Notes under the pieces: generated by a model
What the model was told of the DNA's origin: nothing
What the model saw: only the letters and a program-made list of their open reading frames with translations
Database searches by the model: none
Part shown: piece after piece, positions 48,947-58,288 of the stretch
Numbering within the stretch: the first letter of the stretch is position 1
How the letters are laid out: the number at the start of each line of letters is the position of its first letter
Made by a program: the position numbers and the translations under genes
NCBI RefSeq assembly: GCF_014192335.1
Contig: NZ_JACHXU010000023.1
Coordinates: forward strand, 62,001 to 126,000
Source: Aporhodopirellula rubra
Lineage (GTDB): Bacteria > Planctomycetota > Planctomycetia > Pirellulales > Pirellulaceae
Direction: 5' to 3'
Length of the DNA: 64,000 nucleotides

Positions 48947-50608
48947 TCACGCCCGCCCCGTTCGGCTGAGGTATTGGTGCACGCAGGTGATTCCGAGTGC
49001 ACCGTCGCCCGCCGCGAAAGCACATCGCTTCGTCGTCCCGCTTCGAACATCGCCCGCGGCAAACACGCCCGGGTACGTCGTTTCCAGTTCACACGGCTCT
49101 CGCTCGAGCGTCCAACGCTGCGAATTACGAACGCCGGGCCCCGTTAAGACAAACCCGTGCGAATCGAGTTCAATCTCTTCGGGCAACCACTCCGTGTGTG
49201 GCTTGGCACCGACAAAGATGAACACACCCGAACACGGAATGCTTTCACAATCACCGCTGACGTTGTTGCGGATGGACACCTTCTCGAGCCGGCCGTTGCC
49301 CTCAAGGTGTTCGACTTCGCTCTCGTGCACGATATCGATCACATCGCTCTGCTCGATCCGTCTCGCAAAGTATTCGGACATGCTTTTGCGGATATCGTTG
49401 CCTCGCAGCAGCAGCTTCACGCGTTTGGCATGCTGCGAAAGGTACATCGCGGCTTGGCCTGCCGAATTACCACCACCGACAACGATGGCCGTTGTGTCAC
49501 GGCACACGCGAGCTTCCACCGACGTAGCGGAAAAGTAGACGCCCATCCCTTCCAACCGTTCACAACCTTCGATCGGTAGTCGTCGGTACGAGGCACCGGT
49601 CGCGATCAGCACTGTTTTGGTCCGCACCTTTTGTCCAGTACACAACTCAACGCAATGATTGCCGTCTTCGCTGCACGACATCGACCGCACCGTCACAGGA
49701 GCGGTAAATTCAGCGCCGAATTTCATTGCTTGCAAGAATCCCAGGTTGGCCAATTCGGTACCCGAAACGCCCGACGGGAATCCCATGTAGTTTTCGATCT
49801 TGGAACTCTGGCCCGCTTGCCCACCGGGCCCGACTCCGTCGACGACAAGCGTACGCAAACCTTCCGACGCCCCGTAGACTGCCGACGCCAACCCGGCGGG
49901 CCCGGCACCAACAATCAACACGTCGTACAGTTCGTCTTTGATGTGGCGTGAAATCCCCAAACACTCCGCGACTTTCGCTAGCGAAGGTTTCGACTCAACG
50001 TGCTCACTGCATGCAATCACAGGAGCGTCTTCGGCAGCAAACCCGAGGCCGTCCAATGCGTTCCGCGAGACATCATCGGCTATATCAAAAAACGTGTGAG
50101 TGACGTTGTTCTTGTAAAAGAACTCTCGCAGACGCAGAGCTTCCTTTGAGTCGACGGTCCCGAAGACTCGCACGCCGAGAAAGTCAGACGCCTCTAACAA
50201 TTTGCGACGGACCTGGAACGCGTCAAGCAGTTTGTCACTGATATGAGGCAACTCGGCCAACATATAACGAATCGTGCACGCCGTGATTTCGATCACTTCC
50301 GAGTCGCCCGCCGCGATCGCTGTCACGACCGCTGGTCGTCCGGTCAACATCGAAACGTCGCCGGTAAACTCTCGCGCCCCGTGAGTGACCACTACGCGAG
50401 CACTGCCGCTCGACGATTCGGTAATGGTGATCCCGCCCGATTTGATCACGAAAAATGAATAGTCACAATCACCGGATTGGAATAGCACCTCACCGTCGCC
50501 AACCGTCCGGAGCGTCCCGAGTTTTTCGAGACATTCCATCTCGTAATCGTCGAGGTTGGGGAAGGCGGTCGTGTTTCGATTATCGCCTGCGTCAGTTCGC
50601 ATGTTCAT
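48947..50608 (-). CDS. cNMP-binding / thioredoxin-reductase-like fusion flavoprotein
   Basis: A 553-residue protein. Residues about 20-140 form a cyclic-nucleotide-binding-type domain with the EFTGDVSML pattern. Residues about 150-215 look like a glutaredoxin/thioredoxin-like helical spacer. From about 225 on is a pyridine nucleotide disulfide oxidoreductase domain with FAD motif GAGPAG (about 234-239) and NADPH motif GGGNSAG. The usual CxxC redox pair of thioredoxin reductase is absent in the expected place. It may transfer electrons to an unknown acceptor under control of the N-terminal sensor. The start at ATG 50608 is supported by GGAG nine bases before it; the frame extends to 50671. Confidence 0.87.
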   Translation of the reverse strand: MNMRTDAGDNRNTTAFPNLDDYEMECLEKLGTLRTVGDGEVLFQSGDCDYSFFVIKSGGITITESSSGSARVVVTHGAREFTGDVSMLTGRPAVVTAIAAGDSEVIEITACTIRYMLAELPHISDKLLDAFQVRRKLLEASDFLGVRVFGTVDSKEALRLREFFYKNNVTHTFFDIADDVSRNALDGLGFAAEDAPVIACSEHVESKPSLAKVAECLGISRHIKDELYDVLIVGAGPAGLASAVYGASEGLRTLVVDGVGPGGQAGQSSKIENYMGFPSGVSGTELANLGFLQAMKFGAEFTAPVTVRSMSCSEDGNHCVELCTGQKVRTKTVLIATGASYRRLPIEGCERLEGMGVYFSATSVEARVCRDTTAIVVGGGNSAGQAAMYLSQHAKRVKLLLRGNDIRKSMSEYFARRIEQSDVIDIVHESEVEHLEGNGRLEKVSIRNNVSGDCESIPCSGVFIFVGAKPHTEWLPEEIELDSHGFVLTGPGVRNSQRWTLEREPCELETTYPGVFAAGDVRSGTTKRCAFAAGDGALGITCVHQYLSRTGRA

Positions 50609-51070
50609 TCTCGATTTCTCCGATATGCGTCCATTCTCAACCATTCCACGACCGACGAAAAGGCAGGCCAAACTCCCAACGCACTGACGCCGCCGGATTG
50701 ATCACATGATTATCGCAACTCGGCTACCTCAGCGAAACTCCGACCACGATTGCACGCCTGAACCATGCCCCAATCGCGAAATCGCGGGCGCAGCAATGCC
50801 TATAGAGCAGATCGCAACAGCGGATGCAGCCAATGCCTCCCGTCTGTGGAGCTCCTAATTCCGACAGAATCCACCGACAATACACCGGTCAACACGATCT
50901 GTGACGTTATCGCGGCATCGTCGGCAGATCAAAGTTTATCGCAATGATCCGGATCGTCCTATCAATCTGACCGTCGAGCTCGCTGTGGCAGGTATCAACC
51001 ATGAACGGCTGGATGTTTCTCGCAGGCATCTCTTGAGCCCAGACCATCAACGCAAACCGATTGACGCAAT
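50609..51070. other. gap between flavoprotein and zincin genes
   Basis: About 460 bases with only shadow frames (50901-51317 plus and 50907-51104 minus). No repeat or RNA I can support. Confidence 0.4.
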
Positions 51071-51484
51071 TCAACCGAAACGTTCGGGACGCGGGAATCC
51101 CCATGAACTCGCCAAGGCGTCGGCGGCTTCTTCGATATCGGTGATTTCACCCCAACCGCCGTTGCGCAGATACGCGTGTGCGAATTCGTGTGCGATCACG
51201 TACCATGCGAACGGTTCGGACGTGTCGTTCAGTTTCAAACGCAGAATCACACAGCGACTGCCGTTGCCGTCGAGCCCCGGAGCCGGCATCAGAAATGACC
51301 AGCCGACGCCCGGCTGATAATTATCGACCGTCACGCGAAAACGCGGATCGTTCAAGAAGTCGTCCTGCACATCACCGGGAAGATGTTCGAGCACGTGCAA
51401 AATCCGCTGCTGCAGCACCGGGTGCTGGGAGAACGGATCGAGGTACGCTTGGAAACGCATGAATGAATCAGACTTCGCGAACAT
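51071..51484 (-). CDS. minimal zincin-like hypothetical protein (137 aa)
   Basis: A small soluble protein with a zinc-type motif HEFAH (His99, Glu100, His103), followed by EEAADALASSWGF. That pattern resembles the end of ImmA/IrrE- or SprT-like zincins, in which a downstream acidic residue (Glu119 or Asp122) is the third ligand. No signal peptide. Function unknown; metal-dependent proteolysis or a regulatory role is a guess. Start ATG 51484; ATG 51460 is a possible alternative. It lies downstream of the ThuA gene on the same strand. Confidence 0.6.
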   Translation of the reverse strand: MFAKSDSFMRFQAYLDPFSQHPVLQQRILHVLEHLPGDVQDDFLNDPRFRVTVDNYQPGVGWSFLMPAPGLDGNGSRCVILRLKLNDTSEPFAWYVIAHEFAHAYLRNGGWGEITDIEEAADALASSWGFPRPERFG

Positions 51485-51615
51485 CCGGTCAACGACAAAC
51501 AGAGCAATGCAAACGGAAACACACCTGACGCAATCGTATCACAGGTTCCCGAATTCCGAACTCCCTCTCTCGCTGCACTCGTGCTCGAGCGGCGACCGAT
51601 TAGGCATCAACGAGC

Positions 51616-52596
51616 CTATTCAAAATCCCGTTGGCTCGAATCGAACGCTTTGGGAAAGTCATCGGGGATGTCCGTCAAAGTCACCTCACCACTCGCCGCC
51701 CATTCGGTGCCGCGAAGCAATAGCGTGATAAAACCGACGCACTCCATCGTCTTGTCATCGTGTCCCAAGGGGGTATGAAAAATTTTCCCGTCGCCGTACT
51801 CGATTGTCATGATCGTCGGTTCGTGTCGCCCCGTGCCGCGGTATTTTGGATCCGCGAAAGATGTCGCCAAGATCGTCATGTTTTTCGCCGGGCCTCGCAA
51901 CTTCTGATACAGCTCGTCTTTGACGTGCATCCATGATCGCGGCATCCCTTTGGTAATCGGGTGATCGGGGACACGCACAACAATTTGATACTCGTGTGCC
52001 GGCCCGTGGTCACCGCCCGAACCAGGAGTGGTGTCGCGAACGAGTTTTTCGGATCCATCGAGGTAAACATAGGGCCCCGACTTCTCATTGCGTCCGTCCC
52101 ATCCGCCGAGTCCGATCATTTCGTTGAACTCTTCCCATGAACCGAACGAGTTATCGGCTGCGTGGATGATTACCATCCCGCCACCACCGGCGACATACGC
52201 TTCCAACGCGTCTTGGGTCTTCTGCGGCCACGGCGCCGCCTTCCAACCAAAATTGCTGAGCACAACGTCATAGCCAGCGAAGTTTGGTTCAAAATCTGGA
52301 TCCGTCTTGGGTTGCCTCAGGTCTTCGTAGGTCTTACCATCCTCGAGCGGGTATTGCTCGAGCAACTTGCCGCCCTTCCACGTGTACTTTGTGCGAGCCA
52401 CGTCGACGGTGAACCGTCCTGATTCCTCGAGGTACTTCTTCATCATGATCGTCGTCTTCGGCCACGCCGCATGGTTGTTCTGGCCGTCGATGATCAACAC
52501 CTTCAGCTTCTCTTGTGCCGACGCCGTACGTTGCTGCAGCGATGCAGGAATCATCCAAAGGACAACAACGATTAAGAAAAACGCGATTCGGTTCAT
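51616..52596 (-). CDS. exported ThuA-domain protein
   Basis: A 326-residue exported protein with a signal peptide (about residues 1-28). The ThuA fold (class I glutamine amidotransferase-like) covers about 31-300, with the strand IIDGQNNH at the start and GGMVIIHAADNSF, followed by GWDGRN, later. ThuA proteins are often next to sugar-use genes and their reaction is unproven. The frame extends to 52713, but ATG 52596 opens a classic signal peptide, so I use it. The neighbours do not clarify the role. Confidence 0.8.
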   Translation of the reverse strand: MNRIAFFLIVVVLWMIPASLQQRTASAQEKLKVLIIDGQNNHAAWPKTTIMMKKYLEESGRFTVDVARTKYTWKGGKLLEQYPLEDGKTYEDLRQPKTDPDFEPNFAGYDVVLSNFGWKAAPWPQKTQDALEAYVAGGGGMVIIHAADNSFGSWEEFNEMIGLGGWDGRNEKSGPYVYLDGSEKLVRDTTPGSGGDHGPAHEYQIVVRVPDHPITKGMPRSWMHVKDELYQKLRGPAKNMTILATSFADPKYRGTGRHEPTIMTIEYGDGKIFHTPLGHDDKTMECVGFITLLLRGTEWAASGEVTLTDIPDDFPKAFDSSQRDFE

Positions 52597-53039
52597 GGGG
52601 TTCGATCCGTGGGGAATTCCATCTCGAAGTGATGGGCAAAAATCGATGACGAACGGCTGAAACTTCTCCAGCCGATGACGCCCTTTGGAAAAACATTTGG
52701 GCACCGTCTCCACAACTTAATCCATTTGATCGACGATGTGCGGCGGCAGTCCGATTGTGCGGCGAAAAGTCCCAACGCGGTTGCCCCGATTGCTCACCTC
52801 TATCGGTGCCGCAAACGTGCCGACTCGCCAGGCGGCGTAGATAGTGAGGCCGAAATAGAACCGCCCCACCGTTCCGCAGCGGCTTACCTAAAGGCCCACG
52901 TTCTCGCTTGTTCCCTGCCCTCGGCAGCATTCCCTCTACGTCGACGTAGACCGATCTCGGCTAAAATGGACTCTTGTTCGGCGCGGCCGAATTCTGATCC
53001 GCTAATCGACACGATAATACTACAATCGCAGGATACCCA
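52597..53039. other. divergent intergenic region
   Basis: About 440 bases between the divergent ThuA and phosphate-binding-like genes. Competing short frames, including 52675-53076 plus, have no family signal. No RNA or repeat recognised. Confidence 0.4.
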
Positions 53040-53594
53040 ATGCACCATCTTCGTATCGCCCTTGCCGCGTGCCTAACGTTCGTTTACCTGATTTCATCGG
53101 ACGACGTGACGGCAGCGGATCCCGTTCGGTTGGACGGCACGTCTCACCTGAACCGCCTCACGCGGGCTTGGGTTCAGACGGCCCAGGAAGTGAACTATCA
53201 CCTCAAGGTCACCAACGAAGAATCCGGCAGCGGCGCGGGCTTCAAGCACTTCGCGCTCGGTCACTTGGACATCATCAAATCATCTCGTCCGATAAGAGAC
53301 CGTGAACGCACCGCCTGCCAAAACGCGGGTATCCAAACCATCGAAGTCCCAATGGCTCGGTTTCCCTCCGGCGTCGAAAAATTGCGTTTCGTCGTCAATC
53401 GCGAATCGCTGCGCCGCGAGGAAGTTCGAGAATTCCTGCGTTATTGCCTTTCCGACCACGCCCAGGAATTAGCCGCCGTCGACGCGGTGCCTTTGAGTGA
53501 ACTCGAACTCAATGACGCACGGCTAATCATAACGATGGCAATTCAGAACAACGCAACCGAACAACCTCCAACGAACGAGGGGGCAAGCCAGTAA
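53040..53594 (+). CDS. shortened PstS-like substrate-binding protein
   Basis: A 184-residue exported protein with a signal peptide (about residues 1-25). Its first part matches the start of phosphate-binding proteins: DGTSHLNRLTRAW, then ESGSGAGFKHF, then LDIIKSSRPI. It then passes directly to what normally is the end of such proteins. PstS-type proteins are usually 300 or more residues, so the central lobe seems to be missing. Phosphate binding is therefore uncertain; it may be a remnant or a reduced binding domain. No pstCAB genes follow. Confidence 0.6.
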   Translation: MHHLRIALAACLTFVYLISSDDVTAADPVRLDGTSHLNRLTRAWVQTAQEVNYHLKVTNEESGSGAGFKHFALGHLDIIKSSRPIRDRERTACQNAGIQTIEVPMARFPSGVEKLRFVVNRESLRREEVREFLRYCLSDHAQELAAVDAVPLSELELNDARLIITMAIQNNATEQPPTNEGASQ

Positions 53595-53621
53595 CATGAG
53601 ATCGAGCAGACTACATCATCT

Positions 53622-53786
53622 GTGACCGTTTTTTTAGCGTTGGCCGTAGTGTTCGCCGTAGTGGGCTCGGCAACGAGTCCTTTGCATACGTCGCATCAAG
53701 CGGACGCGTTACCTCGTCCACTACCAGAAAATTTAGTTTCCACAGACCACCACATATCGCAAACGCATACTCACCAGGAGCGATGA
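53622..53786 (+). CDS. possible small His-rich exported peptide (54 aa)
   Basis: A GTG-initiated frame of 54 codons begins 27 bases after the stop of the phosphate-binding-like gene. It starts with a hydrophobic stretch of about 15 residues, then has a polar His-rich end (DHHISQTHTHQER). It lies in the same frame as the gene upstream. An ATG at 53596 reads a basic start but runs into TGA, one base out of phase, so a frameshift could have split a signal peptide. Weak evidence. Confidence 0.25.
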   Translation: MTVFLALAVVFAVVGSATSPLHTSHQADALPRPLPENLVSTDHHISQTHTHQER

Positions 53787-53883
53787 CGACAGCCTTCTCG
53801 CTGTGACCTCTATCGCCCGACGCTGGCCCCCGGTCAACCGACCGCAGCTACTCTCCCAAGCCGAGGCCGTTTGACGAAACGTT

Positions 53884-56800
53884 TTAGCGAGTCACTTCAA
53901 ACGTGTAGTTGATCACGCGGTTGCCTTCCTGCTCGATCGCACGCAGCAGCAAACGTTGGCCGATCAAATTCTTCCCGTCCGTCCAATCGATATTTCGCTC
54001 TGCCGTCTCGCCAGGTCCGACCGCGAGCACCCGTCGCTCATATTGCCGATCACTACCGGCAAACAACAGGCAGTCGAAGTTGGCCGTGCGGCGAGTCTGG
54101 TTGGTCATCTCAATTTTCACACGCAATCGATCACCAACCATTCGCGTAGACACAACGAGATCGAACCCTTCCGGTCCCACTTCGAGTTGGCGGTAGACCC
54201 GGATCGTCGTCGGTGGCGACGTCGCAAACTTGATCGCAATCGGCAACTCAAAACGACCGATCGTCGCATTGTTACCCAAAATAATTGAAAAGTCCGTCTG
54301 TCCCTTTTCAAATGGATTCAAATCCCATTCGCGTTCACGCGGTTGGATACTCCACGCCGGCGGCGGGTCGATGGAGATCGTTCCCACCAACGATTGGCCG
54401 ATCGGGTTTTTGTACTGCACGCCGATCGGTTGTTCGCGACCGAGCAATGCGTCGATTCGTTTTTTGTCGATATCGACCGACATCCGAAACTCCGCGAGCG
54501 CGGGATCGATTCCAACGAGAAACTTCGGCACCCGATCCACATCGACTCGATGGATGACCTGCCCATCGATCTTCTCCGTTTCCAATTCCATGCGACGTCC
54601 CCAAACGTCAACCTGATAAACGTTATCGCCGAGAAACAGCCGTTCCGTCCGGGGCGTGTCGCTCCAAATCAGGATCACCGATGAGTGCGAACTCCGAAAC
54701 ACGATGTTCTGTGATCCGCCACGCATCCGCAACGAACCAATATTTCGTGCGCGTCCCAATAGGAGACTCGTCGTTCGCCATGGCAGCAGCAAATCATCGG
54801 GATGCCAATCCGACTTCACCAGTGTCGCCTCGGGAGCCAACGGTCGACGCACGAACGCGGCCTCGACTTTGTGCCCCCGCACCGTCGCCATTCTCAACAC
54901 AAGATCCGTGATTCTGGAATCGCGATCGTATTTCTTTGCCGGCAACGGATCGATCGTCAACCACGTATCGCCCTTCTTTCGCCGCCCGCCGCTCTTAGGC
55001 AATCCCGGCAGCCCGCCTCCGGTTGATTGCCCGAATCCGGTCGATGACGTTTGCGTTACGGGGTAACCCGCCGCACTGTTGGCAGCCTCTTCGAGATCCA
55101 ACATTGCATCGAGTTCATTAGAAGTCAGGGGTTGCTCGAGATGCCGAACCACCCCCTTCCACGAATCGCCGATGATCTCCGGTGAATGATCCAACCAAGC
55201 CCACGGAACCATGATTTCGAGCGGTTGGCCGAACCCTTGAAGGCCGTCTGCGATCTCCGAAATCTTCTCAGACAAATCCGGCAATTCTTGAAAACTGAAG
55301 TCGGTATCATCACCGAGTTGCCACATCCGGATCCGGAACGTCATCCGGTTCATAATCGCATCCAACTGCGGACGCCAAATCCCCGCGTCGTTGAGGAAGC
55401 CCGCCACTCGCGCATCACCACGCTCGCGAACTCGATAGAGGTTCAGTTGTTCTTCCTTTGGGCGATCCAGCAATCCGACCGGATTGATTCCAACGTCACG
55501 AAGCCGCGAAGCCAACGTCGCGGCGGTATCGGCAGACGCGGTATCCTCGGGAGAAAACCAAACCGGCAACTTCGCCCAACCCACACCCACATTGCTCAAC
55601 CACTGCGAGACGACTTTACCGGACACTTGTTTGTTGCGGAATCGTGAAATCAAATCCGGTGGCATCGTCCAACCGTACGGCAACGGTTCAATCTCGGTCT
55701 CTTGGTTAGCGAAAACCGACATCACTGACTGCTGGTCCGCTCGCCCCTGATCGTTCGATGCCGGCGGGGACCATTCTCGTGGGTCATCCGTCAACCGATC
55801 CACGATCACAAACGTTGACCGATTCGACAGCGACGCACCGCGTTCATTTTCCATGGCCGCGTCGATGATGTAGAAGCCCGCCTCGAGATCCGAAAGCCCC
55901 CAATCAAACCACAACGAATCTTGATCGGCCCCCCGCGCGTCCGGGTTGCTCGACAACACGATTTTTCCCGAATCGATCTTGCTCTCGTCGGCGCGTTCTT
56001 CGTCCGACGGGCGATTGAAATCAGCAACCGCCAACTCACGACTGGCCGATTTCAATTCCTTTTCATTGTGATCCAACAGTCGCAATCGAACACGCGTCGG
56101 CTCACTCGGCAATCCCATCAACTGTGTTGTCGCGGTGACACGTTCTCCGCTTCGATAGACGCCGAAGGGCTGGTCGGTGGAGACCTTCATCTGTGGAAAT
56201 TGACGAAACGTGATGTTGTCAAACGAAACGACACCGCGAATGTCTTGCAGACCGTCCTCACCACCCATCACGTTCAACGAAACTCGCATCTGACGAGCGC
56301 CTCGAGGCGGCGTCAACGCTTCAATCACGAGCGACCGCCAACGAGTCGTTCGGGTGACCGCGGGCGTGGAGGTCCGCTGCAACTCATTGCCTTCATCGTC
56401 ATAGAAGATGACCTGCGCATAGACCGAGTCGTGAGTTAGATTTTTTGTCAGCACATCGACGCTAAACCGGTATTGATAACGACGACTCGTCGGCAAACTC
56501 GGTGACGTAACTCGAGCTTGGCCTCCATCGAGACGAATCGTCAAACAACGGTCCACCAAAAAGTCCGCCAGCGATGGGGGCAGCGGTGGGAGCAGCTCGG
56601 ATTGAGGTACCCATTTCAACGCGCGCCGGACTTGAGGCCAACGCAACAACAGCGCGGTGTCAAGCGCCAGGACGTTCGATTCCAACGCCTCATCCCGAGG
56701 CGTGATCATGATGCGAACGTATTCCGGATACCCGGTCTCGACATGACGAGTAAAAAGGTCCGGCCATCGATCGAAATTTGAGTCACCCGATCGTGAAAAG

Positions 56801-57021
56801 TCCCACCGATAGGTTTTCAGTCCCGCGGGGCCGATATGCTCGATCACGCCGCCGGCCGCCGTGACGGATGACTCCGACGATCGGCCGCGCTCGGGCTTCA
56901 TTGGCGCCTCGCTGGTGCCCTCGGTCGGTCTCGCGTAAGCTGTCGACTGTTGGGCCGAAAGCGGTAATGTGCCTGCCAATACCACCGTCAACATCAGGGC
57001 CGCAATGTTTAGGCCCACCAT
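53884..57021 (-). CDS. large exported hypothetical protein (1045 aa)
   Basis: From the chosen start the protein begins with a signal-like hydrophobic segment (about residues 2-25). It then has a beta-rich N-terminal module (about 80-270) that looks like a carbohydrate-binding fold, a second strand-rich region (about 290-420), and a mixed alpha/beta centre (about 430-720) in which a TIM-barrel-like arrangement is possible. A C-terminal beta-rich region closes it. I cannot name a family. The frame is open to 57165. Starting there would leave only 25-43 bases to the divergent neighbour and would put 48 basic residues before the signal, so ATG 57021 is more likely. Confidence 0.65.
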   Translation of the reverse strand: MVGLNIAALMLTVVLAGTLPLSAQQSTAYARPTEGTSEAPMKPERGRSSESSVTAAGGVIEHIGPAGLKTYRWDFSRSGDSNFDRWPDLFTRHVETGYPEYVRIMITPRDEALESNVLALDTALLLRWPQVRRALKWVPQSELLPPLPPSLADFLVDRCLTIRLDGGQARVTSPSLPTSRRYQYRFSVDVLTKNLTHDSVYAQVIFYDDEGNELQRTSTPAVTRTTRWRSLVIEALTPPRGARQMRVSLNVMGGEDGLQDIRGVVSFDNITFRQFPQMKVSTDQPFGVYRSGERVTATTQLMGLPSEPTRVRLRLLDHNEKELKSASRELAVADFNRPSDEERADESKIDSGKIVLSSNPDARGADQDSLWFDWGLSDLEAGFYIIDAAMENERGASLSNRSTFVIVDRLTDDPREWSPPASNDQGRADQQSVMSVFANQETEIEPLPYGWTMPPDLISRFRNKQVSGKVVSQWLSNVGVGWAKLPVWFSPEDTASADTAATLASRLRDVGINPVGLLDRPKEEQLNLYRVRERGDARVAGFLNDAGIWRPQLDAIMNRMTFRIRMWQLGDDTDFSFQELPDLSEKISEIADGLQGFGQPLEIMVPWAWLDHSPEIIGDSWKGVVRHLEQPLTSNELDAMLDLEEAANSAAGYPVTQTSSTGFGQSTGGGLPGLPKSGGRRKKGDTWLTIDPLPAKKYDRDSRITDLVLRMATVRGHKVEAAFVRRPLAPEATLVKSDWHPDDLLLPWRTTSLLLGRARNIGSLRMRGGSQNIVFRSSHSSVILIWSDTPRTERLFLGDNVYQVDVWGRRMELETEKIDGQVIHRVDVDRVPKFLVGIDPALAEFRMSVDIDKKRIDALLGREQPIGVQYKNPIGQSLVGTISIDPPPAWSIQPREREWDLNPFEKGQTDFSIILGNNATIGRFELPIAIKFATSPPTTIRVYRQLEVGPEGFDLVVSTRMVGDRLRVKIEMTNQTRRTANFDCLLFAGSDRQYERRVLAVGPGETAERNIDWTDGKNLIGQRLLLRAIEQEGNRVINYTFEVTR

Positions 57022-57208
57022 GTTTGGGCCCGAAACCCGCAGACGCTTGGCCTCTGCACTGGCGAGAACACGTCGATTCGCGGCGGCACCGCCATGCGAT
57101 ACCGGGACAGCCGCGGGAGTTTTCCCGAGACGCCGTCGGCGATCAATAGCGGCTCGTACCTTCATGGGCGGCAGGAAGAAATGTCTTTAATTGGAAAGAG
57201 GCGACAAA

Positions 57209-58159
57209 TTGGCTGAGATAAAGATCGCCGTGCGAGTGGATTCGATTGGCAACGTCAATCCGTCGGCGGCGTCACTGCGTCGTGTTTTAAGTTGGGTAGC
57301 ATCCACGGGCGCGACCAGCGTGGAATTATGCGGCCGACGGGTTTTGGACGTATCTGAGTTATCGGATACGGCTGTGCGAACCTTGCGGAAAATTCTGGAT
57401 GATCTGAATTTGCAGATCGCATCGATTCGTTTTCCGACCCGCCACGGCTTCGATCATCTCGAAAATCTCGACCGCCGGATCGAAGCGACCAAATCCGCGA
57501 TGCGGGCCGCCTACCGCCTCGGTGCCCCCCTCGTCGTCAACCAAATCGGCCCCGTTCCCGCTCCTCCGGCGTCAAAGTCCGCTGGGGGAGCCGCGGGCGA
57601 TCACAACGGCTCCATTCTCACGGGCGGCCTCCCCCCCGCGGGCCTAACCCTCAGCGAAGCCCAGGCGTGGGCGAGCGGTTCGGCGCCACAAGCCTCCTCG
57701 GGTCCCGAAATCGTTGACCCGCGTTGGAACACGCTCCGCGAAGTGCTCGACGACCTCGGCCGCTTTGGCGCTCGCGTCGGTTCCTTTTTCGCCGCCGAAA
57801 CCGGTACCGAACCCGGTGAACATCTCGCCCGACTGATCGACATGAGCTCCGAGGCCTACATCGCCGTCGCTCTCAACCCTGGTCAATTGATCATCAATCG
57901 TCACAGCGTCCCGGACGCGGTCGCGGCGCTGAAAGACCGGATACGCATCGTCAACGCCGTCGATGGAGTTCTCGATCTCTCGGCAGGACGCGGCATCGCC
58001 GTTCCGGTTGGCCAAGGGACGGCTGACTTCCCCTCGCTGATCGGACAACTCGAAGACATTCCCTATCGTGGACCGTTCGTCGTCGGGCGATCCGACATGC
58101 CGCCTGAGACCGCCCCGCAGGAAATCATGCAGAGCATTGAGTATTTGCAAAACTTATGA
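57209..58159 (+). CDS. sugar phosphate isomerase/epimerase-like TIM barrel protein
   Basis: A 316-residue protein of the xylose-isomerase-like / AP endonuclease 2 TIM barrel group. Strand-end acids appear at several expected places, for example around GAPLVVNQIG (about 110-119), ETGTE near 198-202 and the NPG-containing strand near 220. A Pro/Ala/Gly-rich insert lies at about 120-160. Members isomerise or epimerise sugars and are often with oxidoreductases. The start is TTG 57209, preceded by AAAGAGG at the right spacing; an upstream in-frame TTG at 57191 is possible. Substrate unknown. Confidence 0.75.
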   Translation: MAEIKIAVRVDSIGNVNPSAASLRRVLSWVASTGATSVELCGRRVLDVSELSDTAVRTLRKILDDLNLQIASIRFPTRHGFDHLENLDRRIEATKSAMRAAYRLGAPLVVNQIGPVPAPPASKSAGGAAGDHNGSILTGGLPPAGLTLSEAQAWASGSAPQASSGPEIVDPRWNTLREVLDDLGRFGARVGSFFAAETGTEPGEHLARLIDMSSEAYIAVALNPGQLIINRHSVPDAVAALKDRIRIVNAVDGVLDLSAGRGIAVPVGQGTADFPSLIGQLEDIPYRGPFVVGRSDMPPETAPQEIMQSIEYLQNL

Positions 58160-58288
58160 GAGCCACGGCGTAGCGTCCCCCGCCTTGGATCAAATCGGAT
58201 ATCTTGGCGTGCGTCCATAAATGCTTAGAATCTCGGACGCGAAGAAACGATTCCCCCCCAATTTGACCTCCAACCTTTAAGTGAAGCC

